Positions 8,847-22,013 are shown, counted from the stretch's first letter. The stretch is 64,000 nucleotides of DNA from Marinobacter maroccanus (GCF_002933275.1 NZ_PSSX01000014.1:49174-113173), one strand, 5' to 3'. Translations and numbers: made by a program. The notes: generated by a model from the letters alone, not told the origin.

Positions 8847-11231
8847 TCAGGGAGTTCCAAAACGACGACGCTCCCTTTCATCGAAACCGTAAATGGCCTC
8901 GGAAATACTCGACGATGCACCACCGCTGCCACCAAGCCCCTTCAGCTGGACCTGAAACAGTATGCGGCTCTCAAGCTCCCGGTCGTCGGTCAGGTAGTTC
9001 TGGTGAACCATCTGAACACTCCAGCAGCAGTTATTGTATTCCAGCCCGGCGAGGGATCCGACCGTTCGGTCAAGGTCGGAATCATAGACCCAGCGGCCGA
9101 TAAGACTAACACGGTCCGATACCGGGAAAACCGACGCAATATCGGACTGTTCCAGCTCGTCTCGGCTGTATGTATGCCCAACACTGGCCAGGTAACGGTA
9201 ATCACTGGAGTGGAAGGTCAACTGGCTTCGTCCTTCCTCGGTATCCCCGGTATCAGGATCCCACAGCCCGGAAGAGCGGATTTCGAGGGTATCGAGTGGG
9301 TTAAGCACGACCTCGCCGGCCAGCGGTGAACGGCTCCGGGTACCGGCACCTTCACCAAACAGCGTCACCTCGCGATCCTCAAAATACTGGACCTGGCCAA
9401 TACTGAACCGGGCACGCTCGGCCCCGGTGAGCAGGTCATTGAAACGGCTGGTCAGGGCAACGGTCAACTGGTTGGCATCGCCTACCCGGTCACCGCCGGT
9501 GAAGCGGTCCGGTCGAAACAGCTGTTCAAAACGAAAGGTCTGGAGGTCAGTGTCGAAATCCGGGATATCGTTCTGGTCCGGGTCGGCATCGGCCCAGGCG
9601 TAATAGAGCCGGGGCTCCAGAGTCTGGTTGTAAGGCACATCAAACAGGCTGCTCTGTCGGTCGAAATACAAGCCGTTATCCCATTCGGCAACCGGCACAG
9701 TGCGATCAAAGGTGCCATCGCCCAGTACGTAGTCATCCAGGTCATAGCGGGTGTAATCAAGGCTGACCGAAGGCCGGCTGAACCCCCACAATGCCCGCAT
9801 CGGCAATGCCAACTCCGGCCGCGCCCGGAAACGCTGGCCGTTAGCCCGGTCGAGACCGCTCAGTGCTTCGTTATCCCGGTAAAACACCGTGTACTGGCTT
9901 TCCAGATTGGCCTCCACAATCCCCGCACCGGTCTCCCCTGCGTAGATAACTTCCGGCAACTGGGCATAGGGCTTATCCACATCAGCGATGCGTTCACTGA
10001 TGGTCTGGTAATCGTTGAGGTAAGCATCGAAATACCGCTGATCGCTTCGGTAGGTCACCCCGCCCTTTCTCTGCAGGTGGGTCGCCTGGTTGATCTCCAG
10101 GCTCCGGTTCAGGTCGCTGAGATAGTCCTCGTCGCTTACCACGGAAAAATCCCCATAACCTCGCCAGCCACGGCCCAGGGCAGCGCGAGTGGTGGCATCG
10201 AGGGCCCAGCGCTCACCGGACTCACCGGGATTTTCCTCCCGGAACGCCGAATCATTGCCGATGTACCCAAGCTGCAAGGTGGTTTCCCCGAGGGAACTGA
10301 GGTACCGACCTTCGACTTCGTTGAACAGACCTCGGCCGTGAATGTACTGGGGCGTCAGTGTCGCGTCGTAATGCGGCGCCAGGTTGAAATAGTAGGGTAC
10401 GGCGATAAAACCACCACTGCCGGCACTGGAGGAGCCGAACTGAGGGTACAGGAAACCGGACTTGCGGCGATCATCAATGGGAAAGCTGGCCCAGGGCCAG
10501 TAGAACACCGGCACATCGAGGACCTCCAGCCGCACATGTTTGGCGGTGCCAAAACCCTCGGCCCGATCCAGCCGGATATCCGAGGCAACGATGGCCCAGT
10601 CGTTCTGTCTGGGGCCGCAGGTAGTCAGAAATCCATCTTCAATGACAACCTGTTCCTCACTGATTCGTGACAGACTGCCGGCGCGACCGCGCATTTCGGG
10701 CCCGTGCAACAGAAATGTCGCGGTATTGATGTCAAGGCGACCGGTATCCACGTCATAGTTCGCGTTCTCACCGGTCAGGAGGAAGCCCTCACCTCGACTG
10801 ACCAGTGGCCCCTGGACTGATACTGCGCCCTGCTGCTGACTGTAGCGAGCTTCTGAACCGGTTACCTGGAATCCTCCCTGTCGAATCCGGACATCGCCCT
10901 GGAGAAACAGCTCGCGGTCAATTTCATACCGGGCATTCAGGCCGCTGGCCTCCAGCGGTTGTTCGGCATTAGCGCCATTGGCAAACGCACTGCCGACGCC
11001 ATTGCTTCTACCGGACGGCAAATAACCACCGTCACAGAACAGGGGCAACGAAGACCGCTCCTCGGCTGGCAATTCCGCCCTGGGCCTCCAGTCAATTTCC
11101 GCTGCGGATGGCGCTGTCTGAGCGTGACCTGCCGTCCCCATCAAACCCAAAAGCGTGGCCAGCAACCCGCGGCCATACCGGCTCTGCCACCGGCTTTCCG
11201 GCAATTGCAGTGGGCGTTCGGGACATGGCAC
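8847..11231 (-). CDS. lptD: LPS-assembly outer-membrane protein LptD
   Basis: A 794-residue protein that starts at GTG 11231 with an AGGA-type ribosome site upstream. A signal peptide is followed by an OstA/LptA-like periplasmic jellyroll (about 95-230) and a large C-terminal beta-barrel that inserts LPS into the outer leaflet together with LptE. Four cysteines match the E. coli disulfide pattern: C66, C205 and the adjacent pair C735-C736, so oxidative maturation by DsbA (also encoded in this window) is expected. It is divergent from amgK, and surA follows. Confidence 0.95.
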   Translation of the reverse strand: MPCPERPLQLPESRWQSRYGRGLLATLLGLMGTAGHAQTAPSAAEIDWRPRAELPAEERSSLPLFCDGGYLPSGRSNGVGSAFANGANAEQPLEASGLNARYEIDRELFLQGDVRIRQGGFQVTGSEARYSQQQGAVSVQGPLVSRGEGFLLTGENANYDVDTGRLDINTATFLLHGPEMRGRAGSLSRISEEQVVIEDGFLTTCGPRQNDWAIVASDIRLDRAEGFGTAKHVRLEVLDVPVFYWPWASFPIDDRRKSGFLYPQFGSSSAGSGGFIAVPYYFNLAPHYDATLTPQYIHGRGLFNEVEGRYLSSLGETTLQLGYIGNDSAFREENPGESGERWALDATTRAALGRGWRGYGDFSVVSDEDYLSDLNRSLEINQATHLQRKGGVTYRSDQRYFDAYLNDYQTISERIADVDKPYAQLPEVIYAGETGAGIVEANLESQYTVFYRDNEALSGLDRANGQRFRARPELALPMRALWGFSRPSVSLDYTRYDLDDYVLGDGTFDRTVPVAEWDNGLYFDRQSSLFDVPYNQTLEPRLYYAWADADPDQNDIPDFDTDLQTFRFEQLFRPDRFTGGDRVGDANQLTVALTSRFNDLLTGAERARFSIGQVQYFEDREVTLFGEGAGTRSRSPLAGEVVLNPLDTLEIRSSGLWDPDTGDTEEGRSQLTFHSSDYRYLASVGHTYSRDELEQSDIASVFPVSDRVSLIGRWVYDSDLDRTVGSLAGLEYNNCCWSVQMVHQNYLTDDRELESRILFQVQLKGLGGSGGASSSISEAIYGFDERERRRFGTP

Positions 11232-11327
11232 GGTGGCTGGATCCTGTTCCGGGTGAATTGGAGGACGGGCAGTAATAACCGCCGCCTAGTTTACACGTGC
11301 CCTCCGGGGTTGTTAACGGAAACTCCG

Positions 11328-11356
11328 CTGCAAAACCGATTTACCCTCTTTATACT
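11328..11356 (+). promoter_or_regulatory. Candidate promoter for amgK-murU
   Basis: CTGCAA (11328-11333) and TATACT (11351-11356) are 17 bases apart, about 57 bases before the amgK start. The -10 box is good and the -35 box is weak. It lies in the 181-base gap between the divergent lptD and amgK genes. Confidence 0.35.
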
Positions 11357-11412
11357 CGTCTGCTAACTTTCGCTGTCAGCGACAACTTATTTTCAGGATC
11401 GCAACCCGAGCT

Positions 11413-13907
<2,495 letters not shown>

Positions 13908-13911
<4 letters not shown>

Positions 13912-14867
13912 TCCTGGCGGGACTCCAGCCAGGCGGCAACGCGACTGGCGATCCCATCGCCCAGGGTTCCGGGCGCGGGAGTGAGCCAGGGAACCGGTTG
14001 TCGCTCAAAGCCACTCATGCCGGCCCGACGTAACCTCATCCCAATACTCCATTTCGTTTGATCATCAGCGGCTCCGGAAGGATACAGCTCCAGCAATTCA
14101 GTACTCAGCGACTCCAGACGTTCGGGCAGATCTGGCCGGTCAACGGGGTAAAACTGTGGAGCCACCCAGACAAGCGCAGCGGCATCAGCCCCCTCCAGCA
14201 CCTGGTTGGTCACGTGTATGCTGGCTCGCCCGATTCCCAGAACAGCCGGTGTTTCATAGCCGCGCTCAACCAGCAGGGCCAGCCCTGCTTGAAGCGTCTC
14301 GCCGATCCGGCTTCGGTAGCGGGCCTCGAGATCATCGGCACTCTCTGAAGCCATGACATCGATCATTACCGATTCCGGTGCTTCCTGCTCACCCGTATCC
14401 GTTTCCGCCGATGGTTCTTCTACCACGGGGCGCATCAGGACTTCTGTCAGAACCGTTGACGGCGACTCCAAACCAAGGGTGAGCACGGCCCAGCCCCTGG
14501 AAGCCAGCCCCGCAGCCAGAGCCCCGGTCACTCCGGAAGCGGCGGTTTCGCCCTCGTCCGACAGAACCAGCACCGCGCCGCGGGCCGGCAATCTGGCCTC
14601 CGGATAGAGCAGCCCCAGCGCCCGGTCGCCCTCCTCAAGCTCCAGCCATACCGCTGCCTCGGGAAAGGTCTGGTTCAGGGAGCGCTCGCCGGTGCCTGTC
14701 CAGATCAGGGACCGACTTGCAGACTCGGTAGCCGGCGCCACCGAATCTTCAGCCTCGCCGGCCTGCGTACCCTCTTCCTGGCCGAAGCTGGTGGACGGCA
14801 TGGCTAACATCAGCACCAGGATAAAAAACCAGGACACGACCGGCCGGTAAATCTCGAATCTCTGCAC
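13908..14867 (-). CDS. DUF3530 family secreted protein
   Basis: A 319-residue protein. I placed the start at GTG 14867 behind an AAGGA ribosome site, because the open frame upstream antisense to rpe is only a shadow. A signal peptide or N-terminal anchor (WFFILVLMLAMPSTSFG) ends near residue 28. A 50-residue acidic linker follows, then an alpha/beta-hydrolase-like region with GAVLVLSDEGE and LGIGRAS. The family function is unknown, and the usual nucleophile elbow GxSxG reads GIGRAS, so catalysis is doubtful. It converges with djlA and diverges from rpe. Confidence 0.78.
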
Positions 14868-14984
14868 AGATACTGATCCTTTGACTGCGAAAAAACGCGA
14901 CTGAGCTGTTAGACTAGCAGCCATCCTGAATGTGCGGCAGGGACCGCTGACCACGCCATTATCCATTGTTGTGAGAGAGCCGTC

Positions 14985-15671
14985 ATGAATCCTTACCTGA
15001 TTGCCCCATCCATCCTGTCCGCCGATTTCGCCCGCCTTGGCGAGGAAGTCGACAACGTACTGGCCGCTGGCGCGGACGTCGTGCACTTCGATGTAATGGA
15101 CAATCACTATGTACCCAATCTCACCATTGGTCCCATGGTCTGCGAGGCGCTGCGCAAGCATGGCGTGACCGCCCCGATTGACGTACACCTGATGGTATCG
15201 CCGGTGGACGACCTCATCCGTATGTTTATCGACGCCGGGGCCAGTTACATTACCTTCCACCCGGAAGCAACCAACCATATTGATCGCTCACTGCAGCTGA
15301 TCCGCGACGGTGGCTGCCAGGCCGGCCTGGTGTTCAACCCGGCCACGCCGCTGCATTACATGGACCATGTGATGGACAAGCTGGACATGGTGTTGCTGAT
15401 GTCGGTAAACCCCGGCTTCGGAGGCCAGAAGTTCATTCCTGGCACCCTCGACAAACTGCGGGAAGCCCGCAAACGCATTGATGCCAGCAACTACAACATC
15501 CGGCTTGAAATCGATGGTGGTGTGAAAACCGAGAACATCCGGGAAATCGCCGAGGCCGGTGCCGACACCTTCGTGGCGGGGTCTGCCATCTTCAACACCG
15601 ATGACTACAAAACCACCATTGATGCCATGCGCGAAGAACTGGAGCAGGCCCGCAGGGTGATCAGCCAATGA
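14985..15671 (+). CDS. rpe: Ribulose-phosphate 3-epimerase
   Basis: A 228-residue TIM-barrel metalloenzyme that interconverts ribulose 5-phosphate and xylulose 5-phosphate in the pentose phosphate pathway. It shows [13 protein letters not shown] at the N-terminus, [15 protein letters not shown] with metal-binding residues, the VHLMV strand, and the phosphate-binding EIDGGV...[13 protein letters not shown]. The gph start codon overlaps its stop (ATGA), so the two are coupled. Confidence 0.96.
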   Translation: MNPYLIAPSILSADFARLGEEVDNVLAAGADVVHFDVMDNHYVPNLTIGPMVCEALRKHGVTAPIDVHLMVSPVDDLIRMFIDAGASYITFHPEATNHIDRSLQLIRDGGCQAGLVFNPATPLHYMDHVMDKLDMVLLMSVNPGFGGQKFIPGTLDKLREARKRIDASNYNIRLEIDGGVKTENIREIAEAGADTFVAGSAIFNTDDYKTTIDAMREELEQARRVISQ

Positions 15672-16357
15672 GCCTGGCCGGTTTGTTCAATCCCCGCTGG
15701 CCGGGCGTTGCCCTGTTCGATCTCGACGGCACCCTGGTGGACAGTGCGCCGGATCTCGCGGCCGCGGTTGATCAGATGCTCGAACACCTTGGCCGCTCTC
15801 CGGCCGGCATTGACCGGATAAGAAACTGGGTAGGCAACGGCGCCAGCGTTCTGGTTCGCCGGGCGCTGGCCGGCCAGGTAGATTGGGAACCGGCCCGGCC
15901 AAAAGACGATGCCCTGTTCAAGGATGCCCTGGCGATTTTCTATCACGCCTACGGCACCATCAACGGGCAGCATTCAGTGGTCTATGCCGGTGTCGAGGCC
16001 TGCCTCACGCATCTGAAGAACCAGGGCTGCCGACTGGGCATCGTCACCAACAAACCGGAACAGTTTGTGGCACCGTTGCTTGAGCAGATGGGACTGGACC
16101 ACTGGTTTGATCTGACCGTGGGTGGCGACACCCTCCCGGTCAAGAAACCCGATCCCGCGCCCCTGCTCCATGCCATGGAGGCTTTAGGAGGAACCCGGGG
16201 AACCACGGTGATGGTGGGCGACTCCGGGGCCGATATTAATGCCGCACTGGCAGCAGGCATTCCCTGCGTGGCGGTCCGTTACGGCTACAATTATGGGCCC
16301 GCCGTGGATACCCTCGGTGCCGATGCGGTTGTTGATTCGCTGGCCGAGCTTTTGTAA
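15668..16357 (+). CDS. gph: Phosphoglycolate phosphatase
   Basis: A 229-residue HAD-superfamily phosphatase. The catalytic motif [10 protein letters not shown] has the two aspartates at 18 and 20. Motif II is VTNKP, motif III is a lysine in [11 protein letters not shown], and motif IV is VGDSGADI. It removes 2-phosphoglycolate formed during DNA repair. It is translationally coupled to rpe and is followed by trpE after 31 bases, an order also known in pseudomonads. Confidence 0.93.
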   Translation: MSLAGLFNPRWPGVALFDLDGTLVDSAPDLAAAVDQMLEHLGRSPAGIDRIRNWVGNGASVLVRRALAGQVDWEPARPKDDALFKDALAIFYHAYGTINGQHSVVYAGVEACLTHLKNQGCRLGIVTNKPEQFVAPLLEQMGLDHWFDLTVGGDTLPVKKPDPAPLLHAMEALGGTRGTTVMVGDSGADINAALAAGIPCVAVRYGYNYGPAVDTLGADAVVDSLAELL

Positions 16358-16388
16358 AGATGCAACTCCGATTTCAGGAAACCGCACC

Positions 16389-17876
16389 ATGACACCCGAG
16401 CAATTCGCCGAGCTCGCCGACGCCGGCTTTAACCGCATCCCTGTATACCGCGAGGTTCTGGCCGACCTCGACACACCGCTGAGCACCTATCTGAAACTCG
16501 CCAGCGGGCCCTACTCCTATCTGTTCGAATCCGTCCAGGGCGGCGAGAAATGGGGCCGTTATTCGATCATTGGTTTGCCCAGCCACGAGGTGCTGAAGGT
16601 CTTTGACCACAAGGTCGAAATCAGTCGCGGCGGCGAGATTGTCGAGACGGAAGACGTGGACGACCCTCTGGCCTTCGTCGAGGCTTACCAGAAACGCTTC
16701 CATGCGCCGGACCTGGACGAGCTGCCCCGTTTCAACGGGGGCCTCGTGGGCTACTTCGGCTACGACACCGTGCGCTATATCGAAAAGCGGCTGCGCAAGA
16801 GCTGCCCGCCGGACAAGATCGGCACGCCGGATATCTTGCTGATGGTGTCCAACGAGATCGTGGTGTTCGACAACCTGCGTGGCAAGCTGCACCTGATCGT
16901 GCATGCCGATCCTGCCGTGGAAGGCGCCTTTGACAAGGCACAGAGCCGAATTGATGAACTGGAGAACCGTCTGCACCGGCAAACCGCCGACGCGCCACGC
17001 ACCCCCGAACACCTTCGTGGCAAGACCGTGGACGAAAGCGACTTCATCTCCGGCTTTACCCAGGACAAATTCGAAGCCGCGGTGGACAAGATCAAGGGCT
17101 ACGTGCTCGACGGCGATGTCATGCAGACGGTGATCTCCCAGCGCATGTCGATTCCCTTCGAGGCACCACCGCTGAACCTGTACCGGTCGCTGCGTGTACT
17201 GAACCCGTCCCCGTACATGTATTTCCTGGATCTGGAGGACTTCCAGATCGTGGGCTCCTCTCCGGAAATCCTGGCCAGGGTGGAAGACGAGGAAGTCACC
17301 GTGCGACCCATCGCCGGTACCCGCAAGCGCGGCGCCACCGATGCCGAGGACAAGGCGCTGGAGGCGGAACTGCTGGCCGATCCGAAAGAGATCGCCGAGC
17401 ACCTGATGCTGATCGACCTGGGTCGCAACGATGCCGGCCGGGTGTCGGAAACCGGCACGGTTCGGCTCACCGACAAGATGATTGTCGAGCGCTACTCCCA
17501 CGTGATGCACATTGTCTCCAACGTCACCGGCCGGCTGAAAGACAACACCAGCTGCCTGGACGTGCTGCGCGCCACCCTGCCCGCCGGCACCCTCAGTGGT
17601 GCGCCCAAGATCCGGGCCATGGAAATCATCGACGAGCTGGAGCCGGTCAAGCGCGGCGTCTATGGTGGCGCCGTGGGCTACCTGTCGTTCAACGGCAACA
17701 TGGATACCGCCATCGCCATCCGTACCGCCGTGATCAAGGACAACACCCTGCACATCCAGGCCGGCGCCGGTGTGGTGGCTGATTCGGTGCCCCGCCTCGA
17801 GTGGAAGGAAACCATGAACAAGGGCCGCGCCATTTTCCGCGCGGTGGCCATGACCTACAACGATTTCGACCACTGA
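16389..17876 (+). CDS. trpE: Anthranilate synthase component I
   Basis: A 495-residue chorismate-utilising enzyme that makes anthranilate with TrpG. The N-terminal LFES (45-48) corresponds to the tryptophan feedback-binding element. The catalytic C-terminal half holds [12 protein letters not shown], the Gly-rich [16 protein letters not shown] and [10 protein letters not shown]. The ATG at 16389 follows AGGA. An extension of the same frame upstream overlaps gph and is not supported. No leader peptide or attenuator is visible in the 31-base gap after gph. Confidence 0.96.
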   Translation: MTPEQFAELADAGFNRIPVYREVLADLDTPLSTYLKLASGPYSYLFESVQGGEKWGRYSIIGLPSHEVLKVFDHKVEISRGGEIVETEDVDDPLAFVEAYQKRFHAPDLDELPRFNGGLVGYFGYDTVRYIEKRLRKSCPPDKIGTPDILLMVSNEIVVFDNLRGKLHLIVHADPAVEGAFDKAQSRIDELENRLHRQTADAPRTPEHLRGKTVDESDFISGFTQDKFEAAVDKIKGYVLDGDVMQTVISQRMSIPFEAPPLNLYRSLRVLNPSPYMYFLDLEDFQIVGSSPEILARVEDEEVTVRPIAGTRKRGATDAEDKALEAELLADPKEIAEHLMLIDLGRNDAGRVSETGTVRLTDKMIVERYSHVMHIVSNVTGRLKDNTSCLDVLRATLPAGTLSGAPKIRAMEIIDELEPVKRGVYGGAVGYLSFNGNMDTAIAIRTAVIKDNTLHIQAGAGVVADSVPRLEWKETMNKGRAIFRAVAMTYNDFDH

Positions 17877-17892
17877 GGCGGAGGAACGGATT

Positions 17893-18474
17893 ATGTTGCT
17901 GATGATCGATAACTACGATTCCTTCACCTACAACGTGGTGCAGTACCTGGCAGAACTGGGCGCCGATGTGCAGGTGTATCGCAACGATGAAATCACCATC
18001 GAACAGATTGAAGCGATGAACCCGGAACGGCTGGTGATATCCCCTGGCCCCTGCACCCCGAACGAGGCCGGTATCTCCATGGAGGCCATCCGGCATTTTG
18101 CCGGCAAGCTGCCAATCCTGGGCATCTGCCTGGGCCATCAGGCCATTGGCCAGGTCTACGGCGGTGACGTTATTCGCGCCGGCCGGGTCATGCACGGCAA
18201 GGTGTCCCCGGTATTCCACAAGGACACCGGCGTATTCCGTGGCCTGAGCAACCCGCTGCAGGCGACCCGTTATCACAGTCTGGTGATTGACAAGACCACC
18301 CTGCCCGACTGCCTGGAAGTGACCGCCTGGACCCGCAACGACGACGGCTCCATTGAGGAGATCATGGGGGTTCGCCACAAGACGCTGCCCATTGAGGGCG
18401 TGCAGTTCCATCCGGAGTCTATTATGACGGAACAGGGCCACGAACTGCTGCGCAACTTTCTGAGAACACAATAA
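17893..18474 (+). CDS. trpG: Anthranilate synthase component II (glutamine amidotransferase)
   Basis: A 193-residue class I glutamine amidotransferase that supplies ammonia to TrpE. The triad is visible: C79 in LGICLGHQ, and H173 and E175 in VQFHPES. The oxyanion region SPGPCTP is also present. A strong GGAGG site precedes the ATG by 9 bases. The protein may double as PabA for folate synthesis, as in several gammaproteobacteria. It sits 16 bases after trpE and 11 before trpD. Confidence 0.95.
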   Translation: MLLMIDNYDSFTYNVVQYLAELGADVQVYRNDEITIEQIEAMNPERLVISPGPCTPNEAGISMEAIRHFAGKLPILGICLGHQAIGQVYGGDVIRAGRVMHGKVSPVFHKDTGVFRGLSNPLQATRYHSLVIDKTTLPDCLEVTAWTRNDDGSIEEIMGVRHKTLPIEGVQFHPESIMTEQGHELLRNFLRTQ

Positions 18475-18485
18475 GAGGCCGACAC

Positions 18486-19514
18486 ATGGACATGAAAGAA
18501 GCTCTCAACCGCATTGCCTCCAACCTGGACCTGTCCCGGGCGGAAATGAAGGACGTGATGCGCATCGTCATGAACGGCGAGGCCACGGACGCCCAGATCG
18601 GCGCGTTTCTCATGGGGTTGCGCCTGAAAAGCGAAACCATCGATGAAATCACCGGCGCCACCGAGGTCATGCGCGAGCTGGCCACCAAGGTAACGGTCAA
18701 GGCCGAGCCTCTGGTGGACATCGTCGGTACCGGCGGCGATGGCGCCAACCTGTTCAACGTGTCTTCCGCTGCCTCGTTCGTGGTGGCAGCGGCCGGCGGC
18801 TTCGTGGCCAAGCACGGCAACCGGGCCGTCTCGTCCAAGAGCGGCAGTGCCGACCTTCTGGAAAAGCTGGGTATCAACCTGAGCATGAAACCGGAGGAAG
18901 TGGCCCGCTGCGTCGAGGAAATCGGTGTCGGCTTCATGTTCGCCCCGGCCCATCACGGCGCCATGAAGCACGCCATTGGCCCCCGCAAGGAGCTGGGCTG
19001 CCGGACCATTTTCAACATCCTGGGCCCGATGACCAATCCCGCTGGCGTTAAGCGCCAACTGGTGGGCGTGTTCACCCGGGAACTGTGTCGCCCGATGGCG
19101 GAAGTGCTGCATCGCCTGGGGGCGGAGCACATCATGGTAGTCTGCTCGAAAGATGGCCTGGACGAGATCAGCCTGGCCAGCGCCACCCATGTGGCGGAGC
19201 TGAAGAACGGCGAAGTCACCGAATACGACATCACCCCGGAGGATCTGGGCATCAAGAGCCAGTCGCTGGTTGGCCTGACCGTCGATACCGCCGAAGATTC
19301 CCTGAGGCTGATCCGCGCCGCGTTTGGTCGAGGCCACGATGAAATGGCCGAGAAAGCCCGGGACCTGATTGCCCTGAACGCCGGCGCGGCAATCTACGTT
19401 GCGGGACTGGCAAGCAACGCCAAAGAAGGCGTCGATATGGCCCTGGACGCCATGGGCTCTGGCCTCGCCGCCGGCAAGATGTCGGAACTGGCTGATTTTT
19501 CTCAGTGCTTTTGA
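18486..19514 (+). CDS. trpD: Anthranilate phosphoribosyltransferase
   Basis: A 342-residue homodimeric enzyme that joins anthranilate to PRPP. The PRPP-binding GTGGDG lies at residues 81-86, followed by [27 protein letters not shown] and [14 protein letters not shown]. It is of normal length and is not fused to TrpG. A small hairpin (19525-19542) and palindromic element C lie between trpD and trpC, which is unusual inside a biosynthetic operon. Confidence 0.96.
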   Translation: MDMKEALNRIASNLDLSRAEMKDVMRIVMNGEATDAQIGAFLMGLRLKSETIDEITGATEVMRELATKVTVKAEPLVDIVGTGGDGANLFNVSSAASFVVAAAGGFVAKHGNRAVSSKSGSADLLEKLGINLSMKPEEVARCVEEIGVGFMFAPAHHGAMKHAIGPRKELGCRTIFNILGPMTNPAGVKRQLVGVFTRELCRPMAEVLHRLGAEHIMVVCSKDGLDEISLASATHVAELKNGEVTEYDITPEDLGIKSQSLVGLTVDTAEDSLRLIRAAFGRGHDEMAEKARDLIALNAGAAIYVAGLASNAKEGVDMALDAMGSGLAAGKMSELADFSQCF

Positions 19515-19524
19515 TCGACTAAGA

Positions 19525-19542
19525 CTGCCGGCTTTTCGGCAG
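19525..19542. repeat. Small hairpin after trpD
   Basis: CTGCCG, a 6-nt loop GCTTTT, then CGGCAG form a short stem-loop 10 bases after the trpD stop and just before element C. No T-run follows. It may be part of the repeat context or a weak pause signal. Confidence 0.45.
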
Positions 19543-19548
19543 GACGAT

Positions 19549-19654
19549 CCGGTGGGGCAGGGCTTTCCAAAACACGCCCGTGAATACATCCCTGTAGGGC
19601 TTGGCTGCAGCCATCCATGGCTGCAGACAGTTTTGGAAAGCCCTGCCCCACCGG
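19549..19654 (+). repeat. Element C: variable-arm palindromic element, core type 2
   Basis: A perfect 25-bp inverted repeat (19549-19573 and 19630-19654, starting CCGGTGGGGCAGGGC) encloses a 56-nt core. Inner hairpin 1 is TACATCCCTGTA, and inner hairpin 2 is CTGCAGCCAT-CC-ATGGCTGCAG. The element sits between trpD and trpC and ends 27 bases before the trpC start. In RNA it would form a very stable branched structure. Confidence 0.9.
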
Positions 19655-19681
19655 CTCTCGCTAACTATTTGCAGGCATGTA

Positions 19682-20503
19682 ATGACTGACAGACATTTGG
19701 ATAAGACACCTACGATTCTTCGGAAAATTGTTGATCGTAAGTGGGAAGAAATCGACGACCGGAAACTGAAGGTTTCGGTCGCTGACCTGAAGGCAATGGC
19801 GGGCGACCAAGAACCCGCACGTGGTTTTGCCAACGCACTTCGGCAGCGAATCGAGCAACAGAAACCCGCTGTTATCGCCGAAATCAAGAAAGCCTCACCG
19901 AGCAAGGGCATCCTGCGCGATCCGTTCGAGCCGGCCGTTATTGCCGAAAGCTACGAAAACGGCGGAGCGGCCTGCCTTTCCGTGCTTACCGACCGCGACT
20001 TCTTTCAGGGCCATGAGGACTACCTGGTCGCCGCCCGCAATGCCTGCGGCCTGCCGGTGATCCGTAAGGACTTCATGGTCGCGCCCTACCAGGTCTATGA
20101 AAGCCGGGCCATCGGCGCCGACTGCATCCTCCTGATTGCTGCATGCCTGACCAAAGACCAGATGCAGGAGCTGGAGGGCATTGCCCATGAGATCGGTCTG
20201 GATGTGCTGGTGGAAGTCCACGATGGCGAGGAACTGGACGATGCGTTGACGCTGACGACTCCTCTGGTCGGCATCAACAATCGCAATCTTCACACTTTCG
20301 ATGTATCGCTGGACACCACCTTCGATCTGCACGAGCGGATCTCAAGGGATCGGCTGACCATTACCGAGAGTGGCATCATGACGCGCAGCGACGTGGAAGC
20401 GATGACTGCTCGCGGGATTTACGGCTTTCTTGTAGGCGAATCTTTTATGCGGGCGGACCAGCCTGGCCAGAAACTCCAGGAGCTGTTCTTTCCAGAAGGC
20501 TAA
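19682..20503 (+). CDS. trpC: Indole-3-glycerol phosphate synthase
   Basis: A 273-residue TIM-barrel enzyme that closes the indole ring. The signature [13 protein letters not shown], catalytic [13 protein letters not shown] and GINNRNL are present, as is the C-terminal phosphate-binding TESGI and GFLVGESFM. The protein is monofunctional, with no fused TrpF. I start it at ATG 19682; the longer frame runs back into element C. The ribosome site is weak. It is the last trp gene here, and trpF, trpB and trpA are not in the window. Confidence 0.94.
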   Translation: MTDRHLDKTPTILRKIVDRKWEEIDDRKLKVSVADLKAMAGDQEPARGFANALRQRIEQQKPAVIAEIKKASPSKGILRDPFEPAVIAESYENGGAACLSVLTDRDFFQGHEDYLVAARNACGLPVIRKDFMVAPYQVYESRAIGADCILLIAACLTKDQMQELEGIAHEIGLDVLVEVHDGEELDDALTLTTPLVGINNRNLHTFDVSLDTTFDLHERISRDRLTITESGIMTRSDVEAMTARGIYGFLVGESFMRADQPGQKLQELFFPEG

Positions 20504-20517
20504 CTCACAGGCTTATA

Positions 20518-20626
20518 CAGACTAGCGGGTACGACCTGCCAAAATCGTGCGGAGCCATGGATGGCGGAGCCGAGCGTACAGGGACGTATTCACAGCGTAT
20601 TTTGGCAGGTCGTACCCGCTGGTCTG
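20518..20626 (-). repeat. Element D: variable-arm palindromic element, core type 2
   Basis: Arms 20518-20545 and 20599-20626 pair over 28 bp with one mismatch; the inner 22 bp, starting AGCGGGTACGACC, are perfect. The 53-nt core, read on the minus strand, matches element C: GTGAATACGTCCCTGTA, then CGCCATCCATGG. It lies between the convergent trpC and DUF4202 genes, where it could act as a two-way terminator or transcript end. Confidence 0.9.
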
Positions 20627-20656
20627 TGCACAAAAGTACGCAACAGGCAATTAAGA

Positions 20657-21268
20657 CTAAGCCTCGGCCAAAGCCTCCTGTAGCAAGTCCAATAAATGCG
20701 CCGGCATGCCCTCCGCCAGCCTGAGTGCCGCCTCGTGCCCACGGGGAGACATCTTGCCCCAGGTCCGGCGCACGATGCGTAACCACTTCTCCCGATCGTA
20801 GTCCGCTTTTGCCTCGTAGAAATCAGCGAAATATCGTTCCAGAAAGACCATGCAGGCAACGTCTTCCAGGAGCTGCGTGTCGGCATCCTGCCTCAGTTCC
20901 CGCTTGGTCAGGATGGTCTCTACCCGCTCACACTCGGCCGGCGGATAACCACATTCTGCCATGATTTCCGCTGCCCGCCGGCCGTGCATCCGGCCACAGG
21001 CCTGACGCCACTGGTAATAGGCTTTGCGACCTTCCGGATAGTCCTTCCGAGGCATGGTCCAACGCTCTATGTGCTGGGCGCGGCAGGCGATCTGCATGCG
21101 TTCGGACGGTTCGGATGCAAGCTCGAACAGCCAGCGGGTCATGTGCAGGCTGTAGGCATACTCCTTTGGCAGGAGTTCATCGCCAACCCGCTCCTGGTTC
21201 GGGTCGGCCTTATTCGCCAGGTCAATCGCAGCCAACGCGCATAGGAGGCTCGAATCCGTTGTGGTCAT
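20657..21268 (-). CDS. DUF4202 family protein
   Basis: A 203-residue soluble protein whose pattern matches DUF4202: LANKADPNQE near the start, RAQHIERWTMPRKDYPEG, then EDVACMVFLERYFADF and RTWGKMSPRGHEAAL. The conserved His, Asp and Glu residues hint at an HD-like metal-binding helical fold, but no activity is established to my knowledge. It is the first gene of the block that separates trpC from vfr in this chromosome, and it converges with trpC across element D. Confidence 0.75.
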   Translation of the reverse strand: MTTTDSSLLCALAAIDLANKADPNQERVGDELLPKEYAYSLHMTRWLFELASEPSERMQIACRAQHIERWTMPRKDYPEGRKAYYQWRQACGRMHGRRAAEIMAECGYPPAECERVETILTKRELRQDADTQLLEDVACMVFLERYFADFYEAKADYDREKWLRIVRRTWGKMSPRGHEAALRLAEGMPAHLLDLLQEALAEA

Positions 21269-21304
21269 TAACGTTTCTCTTCCAGTTCCAGGGTAGCCCG
21301 GGCC

Positions 21305-21922
21305 TCAGGCCTGGGCCGAAGGACGGGCCTTGATGCGGTCGTACCAGGCCTGCAGATTGGTCTGCTCCGGCTTGATACGGATACCTACCACACGGGCAAA
21401 CGCCACCGTGGTGAAGGCATTGATGTCGGCGGCCGTGAACCGGTCGCAGCAGATATATTCCTTGCCCTCCAGCTGCTTGTCGAGGAAGTGCATGAACTTC
21501 TCCACATTCTTGCCGCACTCCTCGCCCCACTCCTTGATCGGGTTCATCCGGTCCTTGAAGTAACCCGTGGTGTGCTGGAAACACATGCCGGTGGGCATGA
21601 AAAAGTAATACTCGATCCAGCGCAGCCACTGTTCGAGTTGTGCTTTTTCCAGAGGGGTGTCGCCCAGCAGGCTCGGCGTATCCGGGTAGCTCTCTTCAAA
21701 GTAACGGCAGATCGCCATGGTCTCAGCAATGCAGGTGCCGTCATCCAGCTCCATGACCGGCACCTTTTTCATCGGATTCCGGGCGGTATATTCCGGGGTC
21801 AGGTTTTCACCCTTCTGCAGATCAATCTCGATGAACTCAGCCTTGTCCAGAAGACCTTTCTCGGCCATGAACATGCGCACGCGGCGGGGGTTGGGGGCGG
21901 TTTTGGTTTCGAAGATTTTCAT
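21305..21922 (-). CDS. Glutathione S-transferase family protein
   Basis: A 205-residue GST. The N-terminal thioredoxin-like domain (1-80) includes NPMKKVPVMELDDG with the cis-proline and ETMAICRYFEE for glutathione binding. The C-terminal helical domain ends with FTAADINAFTTVAFA, the N-capping-box region. A GGAACGGAG site precedes the ATG at 21922. It likely conjugates or reduces electrophiles in the cytoplasm; the substrate is unknown. DUF4202 follows 36 bases later on the same strand. Confidence 0.88.
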   Translation of the reverse strand: MKIFETKTAPNPRRVRMFMAEKGLLDKAEFIEIDLQKGENLTPEYTARNPMKKVPVMELDDGTCIAETMAICRYFEESYPDTPSLLGDTPLEKAQLEQWLRWIEYYFFMPTGMCFQHTTGYFKDRMNPIKEWGEECGKNVEKFMHFLDKQLEGKEYICCDRFTAADINAFTTVAFARVVGIRIKPEQTNLQAWYDRIKARPSAQA

Positions 21923-22013
21923 TATTATCGGCTCCGTTCCTTTTCAATGACGGCTTTGGCGGTTCAAAACGAGAAGACTGACCGGAAAGAAGAGTTGCGT
22001 CAAGCAACCGGCG

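Noticed and set aside
16358..16388. Attenuator or leader peptide before trpE
   Set aside because: The gap after gph is 31 bases, too short, and has no Trp-rich frame.
16374..17873. 499-codon open frame on the minus strand opposite trpE
   Set aside because: It is entirely antisense to a clear trpE, is rich in His, Gly, Val and Asp as shadow frames of high-GC genes are, and shows no motif.
19549..20626. Integron attC sites as an explanation of elements C-G (arms ending CCAAAAC and starting GTTTTGG)
   Set aside because: The R' and R'' consensus (RYYYAAC/GTTRRRY) is not met, there are no cassettes or integrase, and copies are scattered between core genes.
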